64,000 bases of DNA from Chitinophaga pinensis (GTDB lineage: Bacteria > Bacteroidota > Bacteroidia > NS11-12g > UBA955), in contig CAMBXL010000009.1 of the NCBI GenBank assembly GCA_945871905.1, positions 34,351 through 98,350 of the forward strand, read 5' to 3'. A program made the position numbers and the translations under genes. The notes under the pieces were generated by a model. That model saw only the letters and a program-made list of their open reading frames with translations, ran no database searches and was not told the DNA's origin. Shown one piece after another: positions 43,789 to 52,148 of this stretch; position 1 is the first letter of the stretch; every line of letters begins with the position of its first letter.

Positions 43789-44841
43789 ATGAAATCAGTT
43801 TGGAAACGTTTTCGATTACCCCTATTTATAATCTTGGGAATCGAGTTAGCTCTTAGGGTATACAACCCTTTTGTTTCTCAAACCAATAATAAGAACAAAG
43901 AAACAAAAGAAAACTTAACTTATTTGTTTACTCAAAATTCGAGTAAATACTTAGATGATACCATTGTACACACTAAAAATGAACAAGGTTTTAGGGGGTC
44001 TAAATACAATGATTCCGCAACTATAAATATCATTTGTGTGGGAGGAGGTAATACCGAATGTCTTTACTTGGGAGACCAGAAACATTGGCCTTTTTTATTA
44101 CAAAAGAAACTTCAATCAAGCTATAAAAACACCTATGTTTACAATGCCGGTTACGAAGGAAATAAATTGGAGGACCAGTTAAGTTTGATAAAAACAAAAA
44201 TTATCCCACTCAAACCAACCCACATTATTTTAATGAGCGGACCAGAGGAGTATAGCTATGTTCCTCCGACAAATTATCCATCTATCGCAAAAAAATCGAA
44301 TGTATTGTCACTTAATTTCTTGTTAAAATTAGAAATAATCAAAACCTTTTCGAACTTTTTCCCAACAAAAAATAATTCAAATGATATTAACGATTTGGTT
44401 ATAAAAGACTATTCCGCAATAGATACATTAACAATGAGCGAAAACGAAATTATACAATCTATCGCCCTACAAACCAAACATTTAGAAACATACAGAGCAC
44501 AGTTAAATCAGTTACAAACATTGTGCAAAAAACACGACATAAAACTTATCATTGTTTCACAAAGTATCTTGTTTACAGAAGACAAAGATCTTTTCAGTAA
44601 CGTGAACTTAGGTCAAATAAAAACAGGAACATTAAATGGCAAAACGATGGCGTTGATTGTTAAACAATACAATAAAGTAGCCTTTGAAGTTTCCAAAAAA
44701 ACAAACACGCCATTTATTACGTTATCTTCAAGAATGCCTAAAGATTCCCGATTCTATTACAACGGATTTCACTTTTCAAACGAAGGGTCGGAAATGGCAG
44801 CCTACATCCTTTACGACGAATTAATAAAAACCCTAAATTAA
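43789..44841 (+). CDS. SGNH/GDSL-hydrolase-like membrane-anchored protein with altered catalytic blocks
   Basis: 350 aa with an N-terminal membrane anchor (about 9-25) and a periplasmic SGNH-like domain. The block normally reading GGSTTECLY reads GGGNTECLY here (85-93), so the nucleophilic serine position is Gly87. The next block reads ILMSGPEEY where a G-x-N-D pattern is usual. The final block NGFHFSNEG keeps His. An inactive or non-hydrolytic binding protein is therefore possible. It is 6 nt upstream of kdsC in the same operon, perhaps connected with surface polysaccharide. Confidence 0.65.
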   Translation: MKSVWKRFRLPLFIILGIELALRVYNPFVSQTNNKNKETKENLTYLFTQNSSKYLDDTIVHTKNEQGFRGSKYNDSATINIICVGGGNTECLYLGDQKHWPFLLQKKLQSSYKNTYVYNAGYEGNKLEDQLSLIKTKIIPLKPTHIILMSGPEEYSYVPPTNYPSIAKKSNVLSLNFLLKLEIIKTFSNFFPTKNNSNDINDLVIKDYSAIDTLTMSENEIIQSIALQTKHLETYRAQLNQLQTLCKKHDIKLIIVSQSILFTEDKDLFSNVNLGQIKTGTLNGKTMALIVKQYNKVAFEVSKKTNTPFITLSSRMPKDSRFYYNGFHFSNEGSEMAAYILYDELIKTLN

Positions 44842-44847
44842 CACAAA

Positions 44848-45369
44848 ATGGAACTCATTTTCGAGAACTTAAAAAAAGTAAAAGCCTTTATATTTGATGT
44901 AGATGGTGTAATGACCGATGGTCGAATATTGGCGACAGAGGATGGTTTTTTCTTAAGAACTTTCAATATTAAAGACGGTTATGCCATACAACATGCTGTA
45001 AAGAACAAATATCCTATTGCCATCATTTCTGGAGGTAAATCAAGCGGTATATTAAAAAGATTTGAAACTTTGGGAGTTAAAGACATTTATTTGGGACAGT
45101 CGAACAAAGAAGAAGCTTTTAACCAATTTTTAAGAAAACACCAATTAGAAGAAAGTGATATTCTATACATGGGCGACGACTTGCCCGATTACACGCTGTT
45201 AAAAAAAGTTGGATTTGCAGCTTGTCCTGCAGATGCAGCCATTGACATTAAAAAAATATGCCATTATGTTTCACCCATTGATGGTGGCAAGGGTTGCGTT
45301 AGAGACATTATTGAAAAAACCATGAAAATTCAAGAAAAATGGTGGAATGACAACACCCATAATTGGTAA
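44848..45369 (+). CDS. kdsC: KdsC-like HAD phosphatase (Kdo-8-phosphate phosphatase)
   Basis: 173 aa. HAD motif I DVDGVMTDG with nucleophile Asp17 and Asp19, then ISGGKSSGILKRFE and YMGDDLPDYTLLKKVG (motif III/IV). The length and the absence of a cap domain fit the tetrameric KdsC group making Kdo for LPS. Located between the SGNH-like gene and a methyltransferase whose ATG is 2 nt after its stop. Confidence 0.88.
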   Translation: MELIFENLKKVKAFIFDVDGVMTDGRILATEDGFFLRTFNIKDGYAIQHAVKNKYPIAIISGGKSSGILKRFETLGVKDIYLGQSNKEEAFNQFLRKHQLEESDILYMGDDLPDYTLLKKVGFAACPADAAIDIKKICHYVSPIDGGKGCVRDIIEKTMKIQEKWWNDNTHNW

Positions 45370-45371
45370 AA

Positions 45372-45962
45372 ATGCTGTTTGATAAAATCCGTAATGGAAT
45401 AGAAATTAGCGATAAAGAGTTTGATTTATTACTTCCCGAATCGATTCGCAAGCAAGCTGAAATACACTGGACCCCTATTGAGATTATACAAAAATGTGCC
45501 GAATTCATCAGTGAAGAAAACTGTAAGAATATTTTGGACATAGGTTCAGGCGTTGGCAAGTTTTGCATGATAGCATCAGCACTCACAGGTGCAAAAATAA
45601 CTGGAGTTGAAATCAGGAAAAACTTACACTTGTATGCCCAATCTATTGCCCAATCTTTCCAATTGAACCAAGTATCTTTTATCAATGGAAATATAACAGA
45701 AATAGACTTTAGTCCTTACGATTGTTTTTATTATTACAACCCTTTTTTCGAAAACATTGTATTGGAAAACACTATTGACAATGCAATTCCGTTAAAAACC
45801 AAAGCTTTCAATGAGTATACTCAATTTGTAAAAACTGAATTAGAAAAAAAAGAAAAGGGAACTTGTTTAATCAGTTATTTCACGTCACACGAACACATAC
45901 CAAACGCTTATCAACTCTTAGAACATGACGAAAATTCATCATTATCGTTTTGGAAAAAATAG
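45372..45962 (+). CDS. Class I SAM-dependent methyltransferase
   Basis: 196 aa. Rossmann-fold motif I LDIGSGVGKF (55-64), acidic ribose-binding VEIRKN downstream, and a motif IV-like YYYNPFFEN. The substrate is not recognisable. ATG at 45372 follows the kdsC stop by 2 nt; an in-frame TTG overlapping that stop is a less likely start. Last gene of the SGNH-kdsC operon. Confidence 0.8.
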   Translation: MLFDKIRNGIEISDKEFDLLLPESIRKQAEIHWTPIEIIQKCAEFISEENCKNILDIGSGVGKFCMIASALTGAKITGVEIRKNLHLYAQSIAQSFQLNQVSFINGNITEIDFSPYDCFYYYNPFFENIVLENTIDNAIPLKTKAFNEYTQFVKTELEKKEKGTCLISYFTSHEHIPNAYQLLEHDENSSLSFWKK

Positions 45963-45989
45963 ATAATCTATTTCAAATTATGAGTTAAG

Positions 45990-46072
45990 TGCCCACGACA
46001 AGATTCGAACTTGCACATCCTAAGGAAACCACCCCCTCAAGGTGGCGTGTCTACCAATTTCACCACGTGGGC
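45990..46072 (-). tRNA. tRNA-Leu (anticodon GAG)
   Basis: 83-nt cloverleaf on the minus strand. The acceptor GCCCACG pairs with CGTGGGC, discriminator A. The anticodon arm CCACC-TTGAGGG-GGTGG carries GAG (plus-strand 46036-46038). A long variable arm as expected for Leu, then the T arm with GTTCGAATC. Reads CUC/CUU codons. Confidence 0.92.
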
Positions 46073-46131
46073 ATATCGATTTATAAAGGTTAAAAAGCAG
46101 TTTTACTTACTAATCTTAAAAAAATCAATTG

Positions 46132-46139
46132 CAAATTTA
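46132..46139 (-). promoter_or_regulatory. -7 promoter element TAAATTTG upstream of tRNA-Leu
   Basis: Exact match on the minus strand, 59 nt from the tRNA 5' end. A leader of ~50 nt would have to be removed. Confidence 0.45.
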
Positions 46140-46183
46140 GATTCATTTACAATGAAAAACTAATAAATTTAACAAAAACTATG

Positions 46184-46191
46184 TATCTTTG
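46184..46191 (+). promoter_or_regulatory. -7 promoter element TATCTTTG for the Omp28 gene
   Basis: Exact match, 5 nt before the ATG at 46197, again predicting a leaderless mRNA. Confidence 0.6.
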
Positions 46192-46196
46192 TCAAT

Positions 46197-47054
46197 ATGA
46201 AAAATAGTTTATTGTTAACATCATTATTCTTATTTATTTTAACCTCTTGCGAAGAAGTTCCTCCTTATATTGACTTTGGTACTACTGTTAAAACCAAAGA
46301 CACCACTTATATTACATCAAATATCCCCGCGCCTCAGCACAAAGCAGTATTAATTGAGGACATTACGGGTGTTCAGTGCAACAATTGCCCCAAAGCAGCG
46401 ACAAAAGCTAAAGAAATAATCACCCAAAAAACTGAAGACAGTGTTGTTTTAATTGGTGTTTACACTACACATTTACCCAATTTCACGACCCCTTACAGTG
46501 GATTTCCTGACTTAACTTCTATGTATAGTTTTCAGATTGTTGATGCCTTAGGCGCTCCAACAGGATTACCTTCCGGCTATGTGGATAGAGCTATCATTTC
46601 TCCTCAAACAGTTCGTTTTAACGCTTATACTACTTGGGGAAACTTAGTTAACACACGACTAAAATTAAAAACCAAAGTTAACATTGAAATCGAAAAAACT
46701 TTATCCGCTAATTTAGTAACTGCTAAATTAAAATTAACCTACACTGAGAACGAATCATCGACCCACAAATACTCTTTATTTTTAACCGAAGACAATGTTC
46801 AAAGCAAGCAAGCCATGCCTGATGGAGCAAAACCTAAGGACGATTACATCCACAACCATGTATTGAGATATGCGTTTGGAATATCTACAGGAAATCCACT
46901 CAAAGAATCATTAGTAGCAGGTAGGGTTTTTGAGAAAGAATTAAGCTATGAAATACCTTCTAACATAGTTCCCAACAATTGTTATCTAGTATGCGTAGTA
47001 ACAGATGCTATTACCAATGAAGTGGTTAATGTACGTCAAATCTCATTAAAATAA
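46197..47054 (+). CDS. Omp28-family outer-membrane lipoprotein
   Basis: 285 aa. Lipoprotein signal (MKNSLLLTSLFLFILTSC, Cys18). The mature N-terminus has a CxxC pair (Cys61, Cys64 in GVQCNNCPKA) followed by a thioredoxin-like region (about 50-150) and a beta-rich C-terminal half, as in the Omp28 family of Bacteroidota. A redox or adhesin role is suggested for the family but not established. Immediately followed by xerD (1 nt gap). Confidence 0.8.
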   Translation: MKNSLLLTSLFLFILTSCEEVPPYIDFGTTVKTKDTTYITSNIPAPQHKAVLIEDITGVQCNNCPKAATKAKEIITQKTEDSVVLIGVYTTHLPNFTTPYSGFPDLTSMYSFQIVDALGAPTGLPSGYVDRAIISPQTVRFNAYTTWGNLVNTRLKLKTKVNIEIEKTLSANLVTAKLKLTYTENESSTHKYSLFLTEDNVQSKQAMPDGAKPKDDYIHNHVLRYAFGISTGNPLKESLVAGRVFEKELSYEIPSNIVPNNCYLVCVVTDAITNEVVNVRQISLK

Positions 47055-47055
47055 A

Positions 47056-47964
47056 ATGGATTGGCACAGCGCCATTAAAGGATTCAAACTTTATCTTCAA
47101 CTGGAAAAATCATTGTCGGTTAATAGCATTGACGCCTATTTGCACGACATCCATTCAATAGAAAAATACCTTAAATTAGAATTCCCTTCTATAGGGCCTA
47201 AAGAGGTAGAATACACCCATTTAAAAGCGTTTATTAACGCATTAAGCCAAATAGGTATTGCAGCCACAAGTCAGGCAAGAATGATTAGTGGATTGAGGGC
47301 TTTTTACCACTACTTATTGATGGAAGATGAGATAGACCAAGACCCAACTCAGTTTATTGAGCTTCCTAAACTCAAAAGAAGTTTGCCCGATGTGTTAGAA
47401 CTGAGTGAGATTAATGCGATGTTAAACCAAATAGACCTAAGCAAACCGATGGGGCATCGCGACAAGGCAATCATAGAAACATTGTTTGCTTGTGGATTAA
47501 GGGTTAGCGAATTGGTTGGATTAAAAATATCAGAAATTTATTACAAAGACACATTTATTAAAGTAAGTGGCAAGGGAAACAAGGAAAGACTGGTACCAAT
47601 AAGCAAAGTAGCATTAAAAGCACTAAAAATATACATAGAAGAAACACGGGTTCACTTACCTGCCATAAAAAGCAACAGTGACATGGTTTTTTTGAACCAA
47701 CGAGGTGGGGTTTTGAGTCGAATATTTGTTTTTAAAATCATCAAACAATTGGCAGAAAAAGCACAAATTAAAAAATCGATAAGTCCACATACTTTTCGCC
47801 ATTCCTTTGCATCGAGCTTGGTAAATGGTGGCGCAGATTTAAGGGCAGTTCAGCAAATGTTGGGGCATGAGAGTATTACGACAACCGAGATATACACCCA
47901 TTTGGACAAAAAATACCTTAAAGAAACCATTGCCCTTTATCATCCAAGAGCAAAAAAACGTTAG
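47056..47964 (+). CDS. xerD: Tyrosine recombinase XerD/XerC
   Basis: 302 aa; one Xer recombinase protein that resolves chromosome dimers at dif. N-terminal SAM-like domain (about 1-90), catalytic domain with R149, K173, H245, R248 (HTFRHSF), H271 and nucleophile Y280 in TTTEIYTHL. Full length and intact. Which of XerC or XerD cannot be decided from one copy. It follows the Omp28 gene by 1 nt; no integron or phage context. Confidence 0.88.
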   Translation: MDWHSAIKGFKLYLQLEKSLSVNSIDAYLHDIHSIEKYLKLEFPSIGPKEVEYTHLKAFINALSQIGIAATSQARMISGLRAFYHYLLMEDEIDQDPTQFIELPKLKRSLPDVLELSEINAMLNQIDLSKPMGHRDKAIIETLFACGLRVSELVGLKISEIYYKDTFIKVSGKGNKERLVPISKVALKALKIYIEETRVHLPAIKSNSDMVFLNQRGGVLSRIFVFKIIKQLAEKAQIKKSISPHTFRHSFASSLVNGGADLRAVQQMLGHESITTTEIYTHLDKKYLKETIALYHPRAKKR

Positions 47965-48121
47965 AAAATTTGAAGGAGATAAACTAACTTTGAGTAATCC
48001 TGTTTTTAACATAATCAATTTAAATGTGATGACACTTAATTTGGTATATTTACCAATAAGGTTAGTCAATGCGGTAAAGAGTTTTGAGAAAAAGGCTTAT
48101 TACTATAAAGGCTTTATTTAC

Positions 48122-49114
48122 TTAAAATAAGGCTTCTAAAAAATGGTCGATAGTACTTCCTGTGATGTAATCTTCAATATTTACCTGACTAAGTTTTTGA
48201 CGAATAAATTCCGAGTTGTGAGGGCACCCAATTAATAATTGTTCTAATTCTTCAACCTCTTTGGCATTAAAGAAATCACCATGAATTCTTGCTTGTTCAA
48301 TGTATCCTTTCTCAACCATTAAATATACTTCAATAAATCCTCCGGGCGACTTACTGCTTTTTTTGAATGTGTATTTAGGCGAATAACCAAAATTCCATTC
48401 CCAAGTTTTGTATTTTTCAGTTGCCAATTGTTCAATAGCCGCCACATCAGCATCGGTGTATTCATAAAAACGAACATCCTTGTAATGCGAAGCCATAAAT
48501 TCAATTATTTTTTGGTAAAAAGTTTCCACCGTTAGGGCAGATGGCATGTGACTGCTAATATTGGTCACTCTACTTCTAACCGATTTTACTGCTTTGTCTT
48601 CAAATTTCAGAGGATTCACTTTGAGTGCCGCAGACAAATCTGCTATTTGACTGGCGTATAAAAGCGTACCGTGGTGTAATGTTCGTTTCTTTTGATGGTA
48701 AATATGTTCAGCATTCCCACTTATTTTCATTCCATCAATCAACAAATCATTTCGTCCGCTGAATTCAGCATTTACTCCTAAAGTTTTGAGTACCTCAATA
48801 ATTGGCATTGTAAAGAATTTAAAATCAATTTTGATTTCATCTTTATTTTTAGCGTTTGTAATAAAAGTAAAATTCAAATTACCCAAATCATGAAAAACAG
48901 TACCACCGCCAGAGAGGCGACGAATTACTTTAATGTTTTTTTCATTGACTACATCTACATTAATTTCTGCTAAAGTATTTTGGTGTTTACCTACAATAAT
49001 TGCATTATCATTACGCCAAAGGGTAAAAATATCGTCATCAAACTGTTTCAATAAATATTCTTCGGCAGCCAAATTAAAATAAGGGTCGGTATTGTAATTT
49101 TTGATAATGAGCAT
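48122..49114 (-). CDS. lplA: Lipoate-protein ligase A
   Basis: 330 aa. Adenylates lipoate and attaches it to lysine of carrier domains such as the GcvH encoded at 30489-30866. The N-terminal large domain has RRLSGGGTVFH (65-75) and the lysine-bearing DGMKISGNAEH (about 126-136); the C-terminal accessory domain (about 245-330) completes the long bacterial form. Alone on the minus strand, promoter TAGCTTTG 19 nt upstream. Confidence 0.92.
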   Translation of the reverse strand: MLIIKNYNTDPYFNLAAEEYLLKQFDDDIFTLWRNDNAIIVGKHQNTLAEINVDVVNEKNIKVIRRLSGGGTVFHDLGNLNFTFITNAKNKDEIKIDFKFFTMPIIEVLKTLGVNAEFSGRNDLLIDGMKISGNAEHIYHQKKRTLHHGTLLYASQIADLSAALKVNPLKFEDKAVKSVRSRVTNISSHMPSALTVETFYQKIIEFMASHYKDVRFYEYTDADVAAIEQLATEKYKTWEWNFGYSPKYTFKKSSKSPGGFIEVYLMVEKGYIEQARIHGDFFNAKEVEELEQLLIGCPHNSEFIRQKLSQVNIEDYITGSTIDHFLEALF

Positions 49115-49133
49115 TTTAGTAAAAAATAGGGTA

Positions 49134-49141
49134 CAAAGCTA
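49134..49141 (-). promoter_or_regulatory. -7 promoter element TAGCTTTG for lplA
   Basis: Exact TAnnTTTG match on the minus strand, 19 nt before the lplA ATG. Confidence 0.6.
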
Positions 49142-49207
49142 TTTATAATTAAAACCAATAACCAAAGAAATTTCAATAAACTGTTTCATAAATAAAGTAA
49201 AGCCCTT

Positions 49208-49215
49208 ATTTTTGC
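49208..49215 (+). promoter_or_regulatory. -7 promoter element TATTTTTG for the acyl-CoA dehydrogenase
   Basis: Exact match on the plus strand, 6-7 nt before the start codon; divergent from lplA with the two -7 boxes 66 nt apart. Confidence 0.6.
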
Positions 49216-49221
49216 AGTCCA

Positions 49222-50364
49222 ATGATGCATTTTGACTTATCAGAAGAACAGATAGCGGTACAACAAGCCGCTAGAGATTTCGCTCAAACAGAATTGTTAC
49301 CGGGCGTAATTGACAGAGACAACAACCAAGAGTTTCCTGAGGCTCAGATCAGAAAATTAGGAGAACTAGGTTTTTTGGGAATGATGGTTGACCCTAAATA
49401 CGGCGGAAGTGGCATGGACACTATCAGTTATGTTTTGGCAATGGAAGAATTAAGCAAAATAGACGCTTCAGCTTCGGTTGTAGTATCTGTAAACAATTCT
49501 TTGGTTTGTTGGGGTTTGGAAACTTTCGGAAATGAAGAGCAAAAGCAAAAGTTTTTAATTCCATTGGCAAAAGGCGAAGTTCACGGTGCTTTTTGTTTAA
49601 GTGAGCCAGAAGCAGGTAGTGATGCCACATCGCAAAGAACCACTGCGGTTGACATGGGCGATTATTACTTACTAAACGGAACTAAAAACTGGATTACCAA
49701 TGGTAAATCAGCAACCTTCTACTTAGTAATAGCACAAACCAATGTTGAAGCAGGTCACAAAGGAATCAATGCTTTCATTGTTGAAAGAGGCATGGAAGGA
49801 TTTGTAGTTGGTAAAAAAGAAGATAAAATGGGAATCAGAGGAAGTGATACACATTCTTTGATGTTTACTGATGTAAAAGTTCCAAAAGCAAATAGAATTG
49901 GTGAAGATGGATTTGGTTTCAAATTCGCAATGAAAACTTTAACAGGCGGTCGTATAGGTATTGCTGCACAAGCATTAGGAATTGCGAGTGGTGCTTATGA
50001 ACTTGCATTACAATATGCTAAAGAAAGAAAAGCATTTGGTACAGAAATCAAAAACCACCAAGCTATTCAGTTTAAATTGGCTGACATGGCTACAGAAATA
50101 GAAGCAGCTAGACTACTTTGCTTGAAAGCAGCATGGTTGAAAGACAACGGTATGGATTATGGCAGAGCAAGCAGTATGGCTAAATTATTTGCCAGCGAAG
50201 TAGCGATGAAAACCACTACAGAAGCAGTTCAAATACATGGCGGTTACGGTTATGTAAAAGAATACCATGTAGAAAGATTAATGAGAGATGCTAAAATTAC
50301 CCAAATTTACGAAGGTACAAGTGAAGTACAAAGAGTGGTAATTTCGAGAGATATTTTAAAATAA
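49222..50364 (+). CDS. Acyl-CoA dehydrogenase
   Basis: 380-aa FAD flavoenzyme of beta-oxidation (short-chain/butyryl-like). FCLSEPEAGSDA is the FAD-binding loop; GIRGSDTHSLMF and KLADMATEIEAARLL follow; the catalytic Glu is in the C-terminal QIYEGTSEVQR motif near residue 367. Chain-length preference is inferred from similarity to Bacteroidota homologues. Two ATG codons in tandem (MMHFDLSEEQ) open the gene; the second may be used. A terminator lies in the convergent gene's 3' end. Confidence 0.9.
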   Translation: MMHFDLSEEQIAVQQAARDFAQTELLPGVIDRDNNQEFPEAQIRKLGELGFLGMMVDPKYGGSGMDTISYVLAMEELSKIDASASVVVSVNNSLVCWGLETFGNEEQKQKFLIPLAKGEVHGAFCLSEPEAGSDATSQRTTAVDMGDYYLLNGTKNWITNGKSATFYLVIAQTNVEAGHKGINAFIVERGMEGFVVGKKEDKMGIRGSDTHSLMFTDVKVPKANRIGEDGFGFKFAMKTLTGGRIGIAAQALGIASGAYELALQYAKERKAFGTEIKNHQAIQFKLADMATEIEAARLLCLKAAWLKDNGMDYGRASSMAKLFASEVAMKTTTEAVQIHGGYGYVKEYHVERLMRDAKITQIYEGTSEVQRVVISRDILK

Positions 50365-50378
50365 ACTTTTAAAAACCT

Positions 50379-50690
50379 TTAATTAGAAGACAGCCTTTGC
50401 TTAATAAGTTCAGGCTGTTTTTTTATGCCATAAACATAGATATCTATCCATGATTTAATTATTTCGGTAACATTGCGTTCCACCAATTGATTGAACAACT
50501 CTTGGTCAGAATCATCTAAAGGACTATCTACTTTATTGTCCTTAATCCCAGCAAGCAAGCCGTCTTTGAGTACAATAGTTTTTACAGCTTTCAAATTCCC
50601 TCTTTTACCATATACAGTAATAGGCAATGTGGATTCCCCTTGGAAATAAACTTCCAATCCAAAATAATCATATAGTACAAATGATTTCAT
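50379..50690 (-). CDS. Uncharacterised 103-aa protein
   Basis: 103 aa, no signal peptide or membrane helix, mixed alpha/beta composition. A beta-rich first half (FVLYDYFGLEVYFQGESTLP) and a helical second half (ELFNQLVERNVTEIIKSWID). No family is recognised. It is supported by an exact -7 element 14 nt upstream and codon use like its neighbours. Its 3' end contains the terminator of the convergent acyl-CoA dehydrogenase gene. Function unknown. Confidence 0.6.
   Translation of the reverse strand: MKSFVLYDYFGLEVYFQGESTLPITVYGKRGNLKAVKTIVLKDGLLAGIKDNKVDSPLDDSDQELFNQLVERNVTEIIKSWIDIYVYGIKKQPELIKQRLSSN
50390..50424 (+). terminator. Terminator of the acyl-CoA dehydrogenase gene, inside the convergent CDS
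   Basis: Stem ACAGCCT / AGGCTGT with a 15-nt loop and a run of T (50418-50424). It lies within the last codons of the minus-strand gene, which reads the stem as QP and the T-run as KK codons. Confidence 0.6.
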
Positions 50691-50704
50691 AAAAATAGGT
50701 AAAA

Positions 50705-50712
50705 CAAAAATA
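50705..50712 (-). promoter_or_regulatory. -7 promoter element TATTTTTG for the 103-aa gene
   Basis: Exact TAnnTTTG match on the minus strand, 14 nt before the ATG at 50690. Confidence 0.55.
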
Positions 50713-50760
50713 AAGAAAAACCCGATTAATTGATGTAAAATTGCATTAATTTAATTATCG

Positions 50761-51309
50761 ATGAATTTGCACAAAATCTCATTTTATTATCTAATAATAA
50801 CTGTTTTAATATTATCGGCTTGTAATCAACTAAAAACAGAATGGAAAACATTTACAGCTTCAAATAAATATACAGTAGAGTACCCTTCCTTTCTTTCGCC
50901 CGACAACACACTCACTAACGAAGCAAGTATGTCCTATAGCAATCCCAAAAAAGAATTTTATTGTTTGGTGTTAGACGAACATAAAGACACTTTAAGTCAA
51001 TATGGTTATGAAGATATGTCATTGGAAGACTATGTATTGATATTAAAAAACAATCAAGATGCTTTAACTGAATTACCTACAAAAACACTCCTTCAAAAAG
51101 AAATTAAAGTAAATGGCATGAAGGGTGAAATTCTGGAAATAGAAACCGAAATTAAACTAGGAGACAAAAAAACATACTCCCAAGGCAAAAAAGCCATACT
51201 AGAAGGTAAAAACGGATTTTACCAAGTTTACGTTTGGACACTGAAAGAAGATTTCAAAAAATACGAACCCGATTTCGACCGTATTATAGGTTCATTCAAA
51301 GAACTTTAA
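50761..51309 (+). CDS. Uncharacterised lipoprotein
   Basis: 182 aa. Lipoprotein signal peptide MNLHKISFYYLIITVLILSAC (Cys21), then a mature part beginning NQLKTEWKTFTASNKYTVEYPS, with alternating strands and a charged C-terminus (YEPDFDRIIGSFKEL). The fold resembles PsbP-like or DUF4252-like small lipoproteins in general style, but no family is recognised with confidence. Alone between the 103-aa gene and the dcw cluster. Envelope location is well supported; function is unknown. Confidence 0.65.
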   Translation: MNLHKISFYYLIITVLILSACNQLKTEWKTFTASNKYTVEYPSFLSPDNTLTNEASMSYSNPKKEFYCLVLDEHKDTLSQYGYEDMSLEDYVLILKNNQDALTELPTKTLLQKEIKVNGMKGEILEIETEIKLGDKKTYSQGKKAILEGKNGFYQVYVWTLKEDFKKYEPDFDRIIGSFKEL

Positions 51310-51593
51310 TAGCACCTTTATCAATAATTTCTCAAAGGTTTACAAACTCTGTTTTACTGAAATAATTCAGTAAAAAAAGACTGCCTTTTAGTACCTAAAA
51401 CTTTCTACCCAAAAAAACCACACTTCCGAGGTGTTTCAGCAAAATTTTACTTTTTTGACTGTTCATTTTTTTGGCCACACCCCCAAATAAGCCCCTAAAA
51501 ACAACATTTTATCGCCCAAAAACAAGGCGAAATAAACAAATTAATTATTTGATTAACAGATATTTAAATACAAAGCTATAAATATTTATCAAC
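51310..51593. other. Non-coding region upstream of mraZ
   Basis: No reading frame. It contains an inverted repeat with 10-bp arms, TTTTACTGAA (51352-51361) and TTCAGTAAAA (51366-51375), without a terminator T-tail, then a run of C- and A-rich segments. It leads into the MraZ-type direct repeats. Confidence 0.5.
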
Positions 51594-51623
51594 AAAGTGG
51601 AGGAAAGTGGAGGAAAGTGGGGT
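51594..51623 (+). promoter_or_regulatory. Three 10-bp direct repeats: MraZ operator
   Basis: AAAGTGGAGG, AAAGTGGAGG, AAAGTGGGGT in direct succession at 51594, 51604 and 51614. Regularly spaced short direct repeats (AAAGTG in mollicutes, TGGGN in E. coli) just upstream of mraZ are the known binding sites of MraZ, which represses its own operon. Autoregulation of the dcw operon is therefore likely. Confidence 0.8.
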
Positions 51624-51665
51624 TTTTAGATTTATTTTTACCGAGTAATTAATTAAAACCATTTC

Positions 51666-52148
51666 ATGGCAAGATTTATAGGAGAATTTGAGTGTAAAAT
51701 AGACAACAAAGGAAGAATCATTCTTCCTTTAAAGTTGCGCGCTCAAATTGAGGATAAAGATGCCAAAACAATGGTTATAAACAGAGGCTTTGAAAAATGC
51801 TTGGTTTTATACACTTCTGTTGATTGGAATATGGAAACAGAAAAGTTGAATGTTTTAAATGACTTCAACCGTAATGCCAGAAAATTCATTCGTCAATTTA
51901 ACAATGGTGCTAACATTGTATCAATTGACAGCAATAGCAGAATAAATATCCCCAATTCTTTAATTGACTACGCTTCACTGAAAGACGATATTGTTATTTC
52001 ATGTTACAATCACAAAATTGAAATTTGGGATAAGAAACATTACGACGAGGAATTGAAGTTTGACGAAGAAGAATTCTCTAAAATGGCTGAAGAATTAATG
52101 GGCAATCAACAATTAAACAATTCTACGGACAATGGTGAAAACAAATGA
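51666..52148 (+). CDS. mraZ: Transcriptional regulator MraZ
   Basis: 160 aa; two AbrB-like MraZ domains with DxxxR motifs at 13-17 (IDNKGRIILP) and 88-92 (IDSNSRINIP). DNA-binding regulator heading the dcw cluster, binding the three repeats upstream. It overlaps rsmH by 17 nt. Family assignment certain; operator binding inferred. Confidence 0.94.
   Translation: MARFIGEFECKIDNKGRIILPLKLRAQIEDKDAKTMVINRGFEKCLVLYTSVDWNMETEKLNVLNDFNRNARKFIRQFNNGANIVSIDSNSRINIPNSLIDYASLKDDIVISCYNHKIEIWDKKHYDEELKFDEEEFSKMAEELMGNQQLNNSTDNGENK

Noticed and set aside
47056..47964. XerD as an integrase of a mobile element
   Set aside because: Full-length housekeeping Xer recombinase with no att sites or phage genes nearby; tRNA-Leu 1 kb upstream is intact and unlinked.
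51352..51375. Inverted repeat upstream of mraZ as a terminator
   Set aside because: The 10-bp stem is not followed by a T-run on either strand; recorded only as an inverted repeat.
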